Position numbers and translations under genes: made by a program. Below are positions 56,523 to 64,000 of a stretch of 64,000 nucleotides of DNA, piece by piece (the first letter of the stretch is position 1; each line of letters starts with the position of its first letter). The DNA is from Acidovorax sp. sif1233 (GTDB taxonomy: Bacteria > Pseudomonadota > Gammaproteobacteria > Burkholderiales > Burkholderiaceae_C). A model generated the notes under the pieces. That model ran no database searches. It saw only the letters and a list, made by a program, of their open reading frames with translations, and was not told the origin of the DNA. The stretch lies in NCBI RefSeq assembly GCF_019218755.1, contig NZ_JAHUWZ010000001.1, positions 124,001 to 188,000 on the forward strand, given 5' to 3'.

Positions 56523-57722
56523 ATGGCTCAAAAACAAGTCCAGGACGCCTACATCGTTGCCGCCACGCGCACCCCCATCGGGCGCTCGGGCCGCGGCTAT
56601 TTCAAGAACACCCGCCCCGATGACCTGCTGGTCGCCGCCATCAAGAGCGCCATGCTGCAGGTCCCCACGCTGGACCCCAAGGCGATCGAGGACGCCATCA
56701 TCGGCTGCTCCTTCCCTGAAGGCGAGCAGGGCATGAACATGGCCCGCATCGCCGTGGGCCTGGCGTTCGACCACCCCGTGGGCGGCGTGACCGTGAACCG
56801 CTTCTGCGCATCGGGCATCACCGCGCTGCAGATGGCGGCCGACCGCATCCGCGTGGGCGAGGCCGACGTGCTGATCGCCGGTGGCGCCGAGTCCATGAGC
56901 CTCGTGCCCATGGGCGGCAACAAGCCATCATTCAACGCAGAAATTTTTGCGCGTGACGAGAACGTGGGCATCGCCTACGGCATGGGCCTCACGGCCGAGA
57001 AAGTCGCGCAGCAGTGGAAGATCAGCCGCGAGGCGCAGGATGCCTTCGCACTGGAATCGCACCTGCGCGCCATCAAGGCGCAGAAGGCCGGTGAGTTCAG
57101 CGACGAAATCACGCCCTTCGAGGTCGTGGAGCGTTCGCCCAACCTCGCTACCGGCGAAGTGGTGGAAAAGCGCCGCACCGTGAGCCTGGACGAGGGCCCC
57201 CGCCCCGATACCTCGCTCGAAGGACTGGCCAAGCTCAAGCCCGTGTTCGCTGCGCGCGGCAGCGTCACGGCGGGCAACAGCTCGCAGACCAGCGACGGCG
57301 CCGGTGCGCTGATCGTGGCCAGCGAAAAGGCCGTGAAGCAATTCGGCCTCACGCCCCTGGCGCGTTTTGTGAGCTACGCCGCCCGCGGCGTGCCGCCGGA
57401 GATCATGGGCATCGGCCCCATCGAGGCGATTCCTGCAGCCCTGCGTTATGCGGGCTTGAAGAGTGACGACATTGGCTGGTACGAGTTGAACGAAGCGTTT
57501 GCGGCCCAGTCGCTGGCGGTGATCAATACGCTGGGCCTGAACCCTGCGAACGTGAACCCGATGGGCGGTGCCATTGCGCTGGGCCACCCGCTGGGCGCCA
57601 CCGGTGCCATCCGCGCCGCCACCGTGGTGCACGCACTGCGTCGCCACAAGCTGAAGTACGGCATGGTCACGATGTGCGTGGGCACAGGCCAAGGCGCCGC
57701 TGGAATTATTGAAGCGCTGTGA
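56523..57722 (+). CDS. fadA: acetyl-CoA C-acyltransferase (thiolase)
   Basis: Last step of the beta-oxidation cycle, releasing acetyl-CoA. The 399-residue thiolase has the nucleophile Cys95 in NRFCASGITALQ, the His block GGAIALGHPLGATG and the second Cys in MCVGTGQGAAG. The AAGGAG site precedes the ATG. It pairs with the FadN-type enzyme upstream. A long-chain FadA/FadI-type role is most likely. Confidence 0.94.
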   Translation: MAQKQVQDAYIVAATRTPIGRSGRGYFKNTRPDDLLVAAIKSAMLQVPTLDPKAIEDAIIGCSFPEGEQGMNMARIAVGLAFDHPVGGVTVNRFCASGITALQMAADRIRVGEADVLIAGGAESMSLVPMGGNKPSFNAEIFARDENVGIAYGMGLTAEKVAQQWKISREAQDAFALESHLRAIKAQKAGEFSDEITPFEVVERSPNLATGEVVEKRRTVSLDEGPRPDTSLEGLAKLKPVFAARGSVTAGNSSQTSDGAGALIVASEKAVKQFGLTPLARFVSYAARGVPPEIMGIGPIEAIPAALRYAGLKSDDIGWYELNEAFAAQSLAVINTLGLNPANVNPMGGAIALGHPLGATGAIRAATVVHALRRHKLKYGMVTMCVGTGQGAAGIIEAL

Positions 57723-57734
57723 GTTAGCTGGCTA

Positions 57735-57830
57735 CTGCGCGGGTCATCTGCGTCGTTGGGCGGTGCTCGGAATCCTCACGTACTTCAAGTACGTTCCGGT
57801 TCCTGTGCTCCGTCCGCCTAGCAGCTGATC
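57735..57830. repeat. intergenic hairpin repeat with perfect core ACGTACTTCAAGTACGT
   Basis: A 17-nt perfect palindrome (57778-57794) sits inside a longer imperfect stem (GGCGGTGCTCGGAA on the left, TTCC...GCTCCGTCCGCC on the right). I recognise this as a recurrent Comamonadaceae intergenic element. It lies 56 bp after the thiolase stop and could protect or terminate the transcript. Confidence 0.65.
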
Positions 57831-57904
57831 CCGCTCGCTACGCCCTGGAGGGTGGGGTGTGAAGGCGGGGGAACGGGCGGGGTAAGGCTTGATCGCTCCC
57901 ACTC

Positions 57905-57940
57905 AAACCGTTCGGGCTGAGCCTGTCGAAGCCAGGGTTC
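57905..57940. repeat. intergenic repeat ACCGTTCGGGCTGAGCC, copy 1
   Basis: ACCGTTCGGGCTGAGCC (57907-57923), followed by TGTCGAAGCCAGGG, recurs at 60805-60835 with the same order. No other structure is seen in the rest of the 281-bp gap before the hydrolase gene, apart from the hairpin repeat. Confidence 0.6.
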
Positions 57941-58003
57941 TGCCCTCAGCGATAGTTTTCTTTTCAAGCCGGCGCAGATCGGTTTCGAACCAAGGAGACA
58001 GAC

Positions 58004-58891
58004 ATGGACAAGCAAACTTTGCAGGTCAACGGGGCAGTGTCATTGGCGCTGCGTGTCTACCAACCCGAGGGCGCTCCGCGCGCCAGTGTCGTGATCGGCG
58101 GCGCGATGGGGGTGCGGCAGTCGTTCTACGAGGCCTTTGCGCTGTGGATGGCGCAGCAAGGGTTTCGGGTCACCACGTTCGACTACCGGGGCCATGGCGA
58201 TTCGTTGCAGGGCGCCATGCGCGATGTGAAGGCGGATCTGTTCGACTGGGCGCAGGACTACGAGGCGGTGATCACAGCCGCCAAGGCCGCGCTGCCGTCG
58301 CAGCCGCTGTACTTGCTGGGCCACAGCCTGGGGGCGCAGTTGCCGGGCCTGTTGAAAAAGCCCGAGCAGGTGGATGGCTTGCTGAGCGTGGCCGCGGGCA
58401 GCGGCTACTGGCGCGACAACGCGCCGCAGCTCAAGCGCATCGTTCCGTATTTCTGGTGGGTGCTGGTGCCGCTGGCCACGCGGCTGTGCGGGTACTTTCC
58501 GGGGCGCACGCTCAAGAAGGTGGGCGACCTGCCTGCGGGCGTGATCCTGCAGTGGCGCCGCTGGTGCCTGCACCCGGCCTACAGCGTGGGGGCCGAGGGG
58601 CCTGCCGTGGCGCAGAGCTACGGCGCGGTGCGTTTTCCGGTGCTGGCCTTGTCGATGGCCGACGACGAGCTGATGACCTTGCGGGGCACGCACAACCTGG
58701 TGAATCTGTACGCCAACACCGAGCGCCGCGTGGAGAGCATCACGCCGGCCGATCTGCAGGTGCGCCGCATCGGGCACTTCGGTTTCTTTCGCGACCAGTT
58801 TCGCCAGAGCCTGTGGCCGCGCGCGGCGGCTGCGCTGGCCGCCCTGGGTGGCGGCGTGCACCACGGCGAAGTCTCCGGTACGACGGCCTGA
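58004..58891 (+). CDS. alpha/beta-hydrolase family protein
   Basis: A 295-residue hydrolase with nucleophile motif LLGHSLGAQ (Ser near 110), a DYRGHGDS strand-helix block and a late GHFGFFRDQF that carries the catalytic His. The Asp is probably in SMADDELMT. It resembles the cytosolic serine-hydrolase group often noted beside lipid genes. AAGGAG precedes the start. The substrate is unknown. It lies 281 bp after thiolase and 27 bp before a thioesterase. Confidence 0.85.
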   Translation: MDKQTLQVNGAVSLALRVYQPEGAPRASVVIGGAMGVRQSFYEAFALWMAQQGFRVTTFDYRGHGDSLQGAMRDVKADLFDWAQDYEAVITAAKAALPSQPLYLLGHSLGAQLPGLLKKPEQVDGLLSVAAGSGYWRDNAPQLKRIVPYFWWVLVPLATRLCGYFPGRTLKKVGDLPAGVILQWRRWCLHPAYSVGAEGPAVAQSYGAVRFPVLALSMADDELMTLRGTHNLVNLYANTERRVESITPADLQVRRIGHFGFFRDQFRQSLWPRAAAALAALGGGVHHGEVSGTTA

Positions 58892-58918
58892 GCGGTCGTT
58901 TCGCGGCACACTCGCAGC

Positions 58919-59779
58919 ATGACTTCCTCTTCATCCACTTCTTCGTCCTCCGCAGCCCACCCGCTGGACGAGGCGCTGCAACTGACGGCCTCGTCCGCTC
59001 CGACCGGCCAGTACGAAGGGCAAACCCACCCCGGCTACTGGAACATGGTGGGCCCGTTTGGTGGCATCACCGCCGCCACGCTGCTACAGGCCATCCTGCA
59101 GCACCCTGACCGGCTCGGCGAACCGTTGTCGCTCACCGTCAACTACGCGGGCGCACTGACAGCCGGTGCGTTCACCGTGCAGGCAACGCCCGTGCGCACC
59201 AACCGCTCCACCCAGCACTGGACCTTGTCGATCCTGCAGGCTGGTGCCGACGGCGCCCCGGTGGTCACCACCACCGCCACGGCCGTGACGGCGGTGCGCC
59301 GCGAGACCTGGAGCGTGGGCGATGTGCCCATGCCCGAGGTGCCTCCCCCCGCGGAGCACAAGGCCATCGTCGCGCCCAAGGGGGCGGTGGAATGGCTCAG
59401 CCGCTATGAGATGCGCCCCATCGCGGGTTTCATCCCGCGCACCTGGGACGGCAGCGGCGACCACAGCCTTACGCAGCTGTGGATGCGCGACGCGCCGCCG
59501 CGCCCGCTCGACTTCACCTCGCTGGCGGCACTGGCCGACGTGTTCTTCCCCCGCGTGTGGCTGCGCCGTGCGCGCCAGGTGCCTGCGGGCACGGTGTCCA
59601 TCACCGTGTACTTCCATGCCACGGCAGAGCAGTTGCAGGCCACGGGCTCCGGCTACCTGCTCGGCCAGGCGCGCGGGCAGGAGTTTCGCAACGGTTTCTT
59701 CGACCAGACCGTGCAGCTGTGGAACGAGGCTGGCACCATGCTGGCCACGAGCCACCAGATCGTCTACTACAAGGAATAG
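58919..59779 (+). CDS. acyl-CoA thioesterase, double-hotdog (TesB-like)
   Basis: A 286-residue protein with two hotdog units: the N-terminal GYWNMVGPFGGITAATLLQA block and the C-terminal FFDQTVQLWNEAGTMLATSHQ block, as in the TesB/Acot8 fold. It hydrolyses acyl-CoA to free acid and CoA. The Ser-rich first dozen residues are low complexity. It is flanked by the hydrolase and enoyl-CoA hydratase genes in one direction. Confidence 0.85.
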   Translation: MTSSSSTSSSSAAHPLDEALQLTASSAPTGQYEGQTHPGYWNMVGPFGGITAATLLQAILQHPDRLGEPLSLTVNYAGALTAGAFTVQATPVRTNRSTQHWTLSILQAGADGAPVVTTTATAVTAVRRETWSVGDVPMPEVPPPAEHKAIVAPKGAVEWLSRYEMRPIAGFIPRTWDGSGDHSLTQLWMRDAPPRPLDFTSLAALADVFFPRVWLRRARQVPAGTVSITVYFHATAEQLQATGSGYLLGQARGQEFRNGFFDQTVQLWNEAGTMLATSHQIVYYKE

Positions 59780-59851
59780 GAAGTCGGCCTGTTGCTCTGC
59801 ACCGTGCATTCCTCCCGTCCTCATCCATCCGACCCCGGAACCTTCACCACC

Positions 59852-60628
59852 ATGACCGACGCCACCCAAGACATCCTCGTCCACACCGAAGCCGGTGTGG
59901 CCACCATCACCTTCAACCGTGTGGACAAGAAGAACTCCATCACCACCACCATGTATGCCGCCATGGCCGATGCCCTGGCCGCTGCCGAGGCCGATGCCAG
60001 CGTGCGCGTGGTGGTGTTCCAGGGCGACGTGGCGATCTTCAGCGCGGGCAATGACATCGGCGACTTTTTGAAGCAGCCGCCCGCCACGCAGGATTCGCCC
60101 GTGTTCCGCTTCCTGCACGGCATCGCGGCCTTTCCCAAGCCCATCATCGCCTCGGTGTGTGGCCCCGCCGTGGGCATCGGCACGACCATGCTGTTCCATT
60201 GCGACCTGGTCTATGCGGGCGACAACGCGGCGTTCTCCATGCCCTTCGTGAACCTGGGGCTGTGCCCCGAGGCCGCATCGAGCCTGCTGGTGCCGCAGAT
60301 GCTGGGCTATCACCGCGCGGCCGAGGCGCTGCTGCTGGGCGAGCCCTTCATGGCCGAGGCCGCCCTGGAAGTGGGCCTGGTCAACCGCGTGGTGCCGCCG
60401 ACCGAGTGCAATGGCGTGGCGCAGGCGCAGGCGCGCAAGCTGGCGGCCAAGCCGCTGTCGGCGCTGATCGAGACCAAGCGGCTGATGAAGGGGGGGCAGA
60501 CGGGGAAGGTGCTGGCGGTGATGGCGGAAGAGGGCGCGAGCTTTGGTCGCATGCTGCGCGAGCCGGCAGCGCGGGAAGCGTTCTCGGCGTTTATGGAAAA
60601 GAGAAAGCCAGATTTCAGCAAGAGCTGA
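59852..60628 (+). CDS. enoyl-CoA hydratase/isomerase family protein
   Basis: A 258-residue crotonase-fold enzyme. The oxyanion-hole parts are IFSAGNDIGDF (near 65-75) and SVCGPAVGIGTTML (near 105-118). LGLCPEAASSLLVPQMLGY is typical of the isomerase-like branch (PECI/PaaG-like). Both hydratase and isomerase roles are possible. The frame is open from 59792, but the ATG at 59852 gives the family start. Confidence 0.87.
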   Translation: MTDATQDILVHTEAGVATITFNRVDKKNSITTTMYAAMADALAAAEADASVRVVVFQGDVAIFSAGNDIGDFLKQPPATQDSPVFRFLHGIAAFPKPIIASVCGPAVGIGTTMLFHCDLVYAGDNAAFSMPFVNLGLCPEAASSLLVPQMLGYHRAAEALLLGEPFMAEAALEVGLVNRVVPPTECNGVAQAQARKLAAKPLSALIETKRLMKGGQTGKVLAVMAEEGASFGRMLREPAAREAFSAFMEKRKPDFSKS

Positions 60629-60743
60629 AATCTGGCCGCCGCGATAGCGGTGCAGACCGCGTAGCGGGCTGAACGATCTTTTGCCAAAAGCGCCGGCTGG
60701 ATTTCGGCGCACTCTGGGCCCCCGGTTCTTGGTCATTTTGGCT

Positions 60744-60790
60744 GCTAGCGCTTTTCTATCAAGCGCTAGCAGCTATTGTTTTTATAGTCA
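60744..60790. repeat. palindromic repeat copy, left flank
   Basis: GCTAGCGCTT-TTCTATC-AAGCGCTAGC forms a near-perfect hairpin, followed by AGCTATTGTTTTTATAGT (60771-60788). That 18-mer is exactly inverted at 61494-61511, so this copy and the right-flank copy face each other around the large quasi-palindrome. Confidence 0.8.
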
Positions 60791-60804
60791 TCGAGTTTCT
60801 GCCT

Positions 60805-60835
60805 ACCGTTCGGGCTGAGCCCATCGATGCCAGGG
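60805..60835. repeat. intergenic repeat ACCGTTCGGGCTGAGCC, copy 2
   Basis: Same 17-mer as at 57907-57923, followed by CATCGATGCCAGGG against TGTCGAAGCCAGGG in the first copy. It lies between the left palindromic repeat and the large inverted-repeat element. Confidence 0.6.
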
Positions 60836-60865
60836 CGTGCTGGTTTGAAAAGCATGCTTGGTTTG

Positions 60866-61475
60866 AGGGCAGAGGCCGGGAGTCGCCCGGCATGCGAGTA
60901 ACTTTCTTTCGCGTCGCCGAAAGAAAGTCACCAAAGAAAGGGCGCCCCCCAGTCTGCGACCCCTTCGCAGTGCGAAGGGGCCACCTGCGTCGGTGCGGTT
61001 GCGGGGTGCGCCGTGGAACTCGCTTTGCGCTGGCGCGCGCCACTCGGACAACCACGGCGAGTCAGAGCACGAGGCATGGGCGCTGCGACGCCCATGCTCA
61101 CCCCGCAACCGCCCCGCCGCAGGCGCAGCCAGCAGGGGGTGGACCGCCGAACATCCAGACAGCCGAATAGCCACACGGGCCTTTGCTTCGCTCGGCCCCA
61201 TCTCGCGGGCGCAAGCGCCACGCGCCACGCGCTGCGCAGGCTGGGCCGAGCGCGGCGACGGCCCGAATGGATGTCCGGCTGCGGGTTCCCTTCTGGATGC
61301 GCCTGGGGCGCACAGCGAGTTCTGCGGTGCACCCCGTGACCGAGCACCCCAGTTTGCCCCGTAGCGCAGCGAAGGGGTCGCAGACAGCAGGGTCGCCTTC
61401 TCCTTGGTGACTTTCTCTTGGCGACCCAAGAGAAAGTTACTGCGCCGCCGGGCGCACACCCCGGCCTCCGCCCTT
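60866..61475. repeat. large nested inverted-repeat element (about 0.6 kb, non-coding)
   Basis: Imperfect terminal inverted repeats of about 110 bp (left 60866-60974, right 61366-61475). AGGCCGGGAGTCGCCCGGC faces GCCGGGCGCACACCCCGGCC, and both ends carry GTAACTTTCT-type hairpins and GCGACCCCTTCGC / GCGAAGGGGTCGC. Inside are further stems: CCCCTTCGC-AGT-GCGAAGGGG, GGTTGCGGGGTG with CACCCCGCAACC, GCATGGGCG-CTGCGA-CGCCCATGC, and CGCCGTGG with CCACGGCG. Open frames across it are by-products of GC content. It lies in the 1019-bp gap 60629-61647. Confidence 0.75.
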
Positions 61476-61493
61476 CGTTCAGGCACGCTGCAT

Positions 61494-61541
61494 ACTATAA
61501 AAACAATAGCTTCTAGCGCTTGATGGATAAGCGCTAAAGGC
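61494..61541. repeat. palindromic repeat copy, right flank (inverted)
   Basis: ACTATAAAAACAATAGCT (61494-61511), the exact reverse complement of 60771-60788, then CTAGCGCTTGATGGATAAGCGCTAAAGG. It closes the nested palindromic region on the right. Confidence 0.8.
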
Positions 61542-61601
61542 AAAAAAACACCCAAAATCCCGCCAGGCAAAACAACCCGCAATCACAGCACCTATTTTTA
61601 C

Positions 61602-61615
61602 CAAGCACTTGCTTG
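61602..61615. promoter_or_regulatory. palindrome CAAGCACTTGCTTG, probable TetR operator
   Basis: Perfect 6-bp half-sites (CAAGCA / TGCTTG) around a 2-bp centre, 33 bp upstream of the TetR start at 61648 in an AT-rich promoter-like stretch. Sites of this type precede acyl-CoA-related TetR genes in betaproteobacteria, to my knowledge. Confidence 0.6.
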
Positions 61616-61647
61616 CTAAAAATAAACAGTTTTGCTATCGTGCCTGC

Positions 61648-62397
61648 ATGGACTCACCCGTGCCGCGCGCCCGCGCCATCACCCCCCCGCAAAAGAAAAC
61701 CCCGGCCCGCCCCCGTGGCAAGGCCGCAGCGTCCCTCGTCGCCAACCCCATCCCCACAGAAACCACGGCAGCCGAAGACCCCCCACGCCGCCCCCGCGGC
61801 CGCCCGCGCAAGACCGCCGAAGAACTCGACGATGGCAACCGCCGCCGCAAGCTCATGGACGGCGCCGCCAAACTGTTCCGCACGCAGGGCTTCGCGGCCA
61901 CCAGCACGCGCGATATTGCCGCCGCCGCAGGCATGCACAGCGGCTCGCCCTTCTACCACTTCGAAAGCAAAAGCGCGCTGCTTTACGCCGTGATGAGCGA
62001 GGGCATGACCATGGCCACGCAGAGCCAGCAGCAGGCGCTGGAGGCCCTGCCTGCTGGCGCAGCGCCACGCGCGCAGCTGCGCACGCTGATCCGCCACCAC
62101 TTCGAGATCCTGCTCGGCCCGCGCAGCAGCTTCATCCCGGTGATGCTCTACGAATGGCGCTCGCTCACGCCCGCGCAGCGCAAGGGCATTGCGCGCATCA
62201 AGGACAGCTACGAGGCCGCGTGGATGCCCGCGCTTGATGCCCTCGCGCAGCAGGGCGCGCTGCAGGCAAATCCTGGCGTGGCGCGGCTGTTCATCTTTGG
62301 CGCGCTCAACTGGGCCGTGCAGTGGTTCTCGCCCAAGAAGGGCAAGTCGCTCGATGCGCTGACCGACGAGGCCCTGGCCCTTTTCATCCGCGCATAA
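61648..62397 (+). CDS. TetR-family regulator
   Basis: A 249-residue regulator with an extended, Pro/Arg-rich N-terminal arm (residues 1-65, including an AT-hook-like RRPRGRPRK). The HTH follows (GFAATSTRDIAAAAGMHSGSPFYHFESKSALL), then a helical ligand domain. The ATG at 61648 fits the palindrome and promoter region. It is followed by an enoyl-CoA-reductase-like gene and an acyl-CoA carboxylase gene, which it probably controls. Confidence 0.87.
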   Translation: MDSPVPRARAITPPQKKTPARPRGKAAASLVANPIPTETTAAEDPPRRPRGRPRKTAEELDDGNRRRKLMDGAAKLFRTQGFAATSTRDIAAAAGMHSGSPFYHFESKSALLYAVMSEGMTMATQSQQQALEALPAGAAPRAQLRTLIRHHFEILLGPRSSFIPVMLYEWRSLTPAQRKGIARIKDSYEAAWMPALDALAQQGALQANPGVARLFIFGALNWAVQWFSPKKGKSLDALTDEALALFIRA

Positions 62398-62427
62398 ACA
62401 AAAAAATACAAAAAAGGCTGGACCACC

Positions 62428-63369
62428 ATGGCCCCCACGGTTCCGAGTGTTTATCAGTCTGTGTTTGCCCCGGGCCTGTTCGCCGGCCAGGTGGTCGTCG
62501 TCACGGGCGGCGGCTCGGGCATCGGCCGCTGCACCGCGCACGAGCTGGCGCGCCTGGGCGCGCAGGTGGTGCTGGTGGGCCGCAAGCCAGAGAAGCTGCA
62601 GGCCGTAGCCGATGAGATCGCCGTGGATGGCGGCGCAGCGTCCTGGCACGCGTGCGACATCCGTTCCGAAGACGCGGTGGTGGTGCTGGTGCAGCAGGTG
62701 CTGGCCGCGCACGGGCGCATCGATGGACTGGTGAACAACGCGGGCGGGCAGTTCATGTCGCCGCTCGAATCCATCAGCGCCAGGGGCTGGGAGGCGGTGC
62801 TGCACACCAACCTCACCGGCGGCTTCCTGGTGGCGCGCGAGTGCTACCGGCAGTGGATGGCGTCGAACGGCGGCTCAGTAGTCAACATCGTGGCCGACAT
62901 GTGGGGCTCCATGCCCGGCATGGGGCACAGCGGCGCGGCGCGCGCGGGCATGGTCAGCTTCACCGAAACCGCCGCGCTCGAATGGGCCTGCAGCGGCGTG
63001 CGCGTGAATGCCGTCGCGCCGGGCTACATCGCATCGAGCGGCATGGACAACTACCCGCCCGCCGCCGCGCACACGCTGCGCGCCATGCCGCAGACCGTGC
63101 CGCTGGGCCGCTTCGGCAACGAGGCCGAGGTGTCGGCGGCCATCGTCTTCCTGCTCAGCCCGGCCGCCAGCTTCATCAGCGGCAGCACGCTGCGCGTGGA
63201 TGGCGCGCGGCCGCAGGTGCGCCTGGGTTGGCCGCTGCGCGTGCCCGATGCCGCCACGCAGCAGCGCGCCGCCGTGAAGCCCTACGGGGGCTTTCACCGC
63301 GCACAGGTGCCGCGGGTGTTTGCGGCGTCTGCCGAGCAGGCTTCCAGTGCGTCCAAGGACTCTGAATGA
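62428..63369 (+). CDS. SDR-family enoyl-CoA reductase-like protein (PECR-like)
   Basis: A 313-residue SDR with cofactor motif TGGGSGIGR (near 26-34) and LVNNAGGQF. The usual YxxxK site reads HSGAARAG (Ser and Arg where Tyr and Lys are expected), and LEWACSGVRVNAVAPG follows. This pattern closely resembles peroxisomal trans-2-enoyl-CoA reductase and 2,4-dienoyl-CoA reductases rather than FabG. A C-terminal extension of about 50 residues is present. It likely acts on unsaturated acyl-CoA. Its stop overlaps the next start. Confidence 0.83.
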   Translation: MAPTVPSVYQSVFAPGLFAGQVVVVTGGGSGIGRCTAHELARLGAQVVLVGRKPEKLQAVADEIAVDGGAASWHACDIRSEDAVVVLVQQVLAAHGRIDGLVNNAGGQFMSPLESISARGWEAVLHTNLTGGFLVARECYRQWMASNGGSVVNIVADMWGSMPGMGHSGAARAGMVSFTETAALEWACSGVRVNAVAPGYIASSGMDNYPPAAAHTLRAMPQTVPLGRFGNEAEVSAAIVFLLSPAASFISGSTLRVDGARPQVRLGWPLRVPDAATQQRAAVKPYGGFHRAQVPRVFAASAEQASSASKDSE

Positions 63370-64000
63370 CCTCCGCCTTTGCTTCGCGCTTTCACTCCGG
63401 CGCACCCGATGCGCAACAGCGCCGCGCTGCCCTGGCCGCGCGCCTCGATGCCCTGCGCGCATTGGAAGAGCGTGCCGCCGCCGCCTCGGCCCGGTCGCTC
63501 CCCCAGTTCGACAAACGCGGCCAGCTGCTGCCGCGCCAGCGCGTGGCGCTGCTGCTGGATGCGGGCGCGCCCTGGCTGCCGCTGTGCACCCTGGCGGGCT
63601 ACCTGCAGGATGTGAAGGACCCGGCAAAGTCCGTGCCCGGCGGCGGGATGATCGCCGGCATCGGGTTGGTCAGCGGCGTGCGCTGCATGGTGGTGGCCAG
63701 CGACTCCGGCATCGAGGCGGGGGCCATCCAGCCCATGGGCCTGGAAAAGATTCTGCGCGTGCAGGAGATCGCGCTGCGCGAGCGCCTGCCCTTCGTGCAC
63801 CTGGTCGAGAGTGCGGGCGCCAACCTCATGCGCTACCGGGTCGAAGGCTTCGTGCACGGCGGCACACTGTTCCGCAACCTCGCGCGGCTGTCGGCGGCGG
63901 GCATTCCGGTGATCACCGTGCAGCACGGCTCGGGCACGGCGGGCGGGGCCTACATGCCGGGGCTGTCGGACGTGGTCATCATGGTGCAGGGCCGCTCGCG
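63366..64000 (+). CDS. acyl-CoA carboxylase carboxyltransferase subunit, 3' truncated by window edge
   Basis: The first 211 residues of a biotin-dependent carboxyltransferase beta subunit. Visible are LLDAGAPWLPLCTLAGY, GIGLVSGVRCMVVASDS, LVESAGANLM and GTAGGAYMPGLSDVVIMV, the crotonase-fold blocks of the methylcrotonyl-/geranyl-CoA carboxylase type. It is coupled to the SDR by an ATGA overlap (63366-63369). No stop occurs before the window end. LiuB/AtuC-type identity cannot be decided without the biotin subunit. Confidence 0.88.
   Translation, partial: MTSAFASRFHSGAPDAQQRRAALAARLDALRALEERAAAASARSLPQFDKRGQLLPRQRVALLLDAGAPWLPLCTLAGYLQDVKDPAKSVPGGGMIAGIGLVSGVRCMVVASDSGIEAGAIQPMGLEKILRVQEIALRERLPFVHLVESAGANLMRYRVEGFVHGGTLFRNLARLSAAGIPVITVQHGSGTAGGAYMPGLSDVVIMVQGRS

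Noticed and set aside
60803..61582. Open frames of 100-260 codons on both strands in the 60.6-61.6 kb gap
   Set aside because: They run across inverted-repeat arms, are low complexity (Arg/Pro/Ala) and show no domain. They are by-products of a GC-rich palindrome.

Overview
The window is a GC-rich chromosomal segment of a betaproteobacterium, most likely family Comamonadaceae (Acidovorax/Delftia/Diaphorobacter-like). This is inferred from the gene neighbourhoods, the codon use and several short palindromic intergenic repeats that I recognise from that family. Coding density is high, most starts are ATGA/GTGA-coupled, and no tRNA, rRNA, CRISPR, prophage or transposase was seen.

Region by region. 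1-14 kb is core metabolism: a 5'-truncated fabB, a LysR regulator divergent from a periplasmic asparaginase, a probable 6S-type RNA, glyQ-glyS, gmhB, plsC, a DUF45 metallopeptidase, a rhodanese, a BON-LysM protein, coaX, a TPR protein, a TetR regulator and a phasin. At 14.3-16.2 kb lies a two-domain alcohol-forming fatty acyl-CoA reductase. 16.4-22 kb holds dTDP-L-rhamnose synthesis (rmlB-rmlD-rmlA-rmlC) and two glycosyltransferases. 22-32.5 kb is a type II secretion operon (gspE-F-G-H-I-J-K-L-M, a GspC/N-like protein, gspD). 32.5-36.3 kb is a small set of envelope genes: a lipoprotein, an unrecognised and probably abundant secreted protein with its own promoter and terminator, a second lipoprotein and a parvulin-type foldase. 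36.4-46.2 kb is a polysaccharide assembly and ABC-export operon: two glycosyltransferases, an epimerase, Wzm, Wzt with a C-terminal cargo domain, an LpxL-like acyltransferase, a methyltransferase with a long coiled coil, a hexapeptide acetyltransferase, a lytic transglycosylase and a polyprenyl-phosphate sugar-1-phosphate transferase. 46.3-50.3 kb has argB, a two-component system and slmA. 50.4 kb to the end is a fatty-acid/acyl-CoA catabolic region with TetR regulators.

Working together: the rml genes supply dTDP-rhamnose to the glycosyltransferases, Wzm/Wzt export the glycan, and the methyltransferase with coiled coil is a candidate chain terminator and length ruler read by the Wzt C-terminal domain. 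The type II system sits between the two halves of this locus and may export the unrecognised secreted protein.

A mobile palindromic repeat (core AGCGCT...AGCGCT followed by AGCTATTGTTTT) recurs between genes and also inside genes. It appears to supply the start codon and signal peptide of one protein and to lengthen the dimerisation-domain loop of a histidine kinase. A nested quasi-palindrome of about 0.8 kb fills the only long non-coding gap (60.6-61.6 kb).
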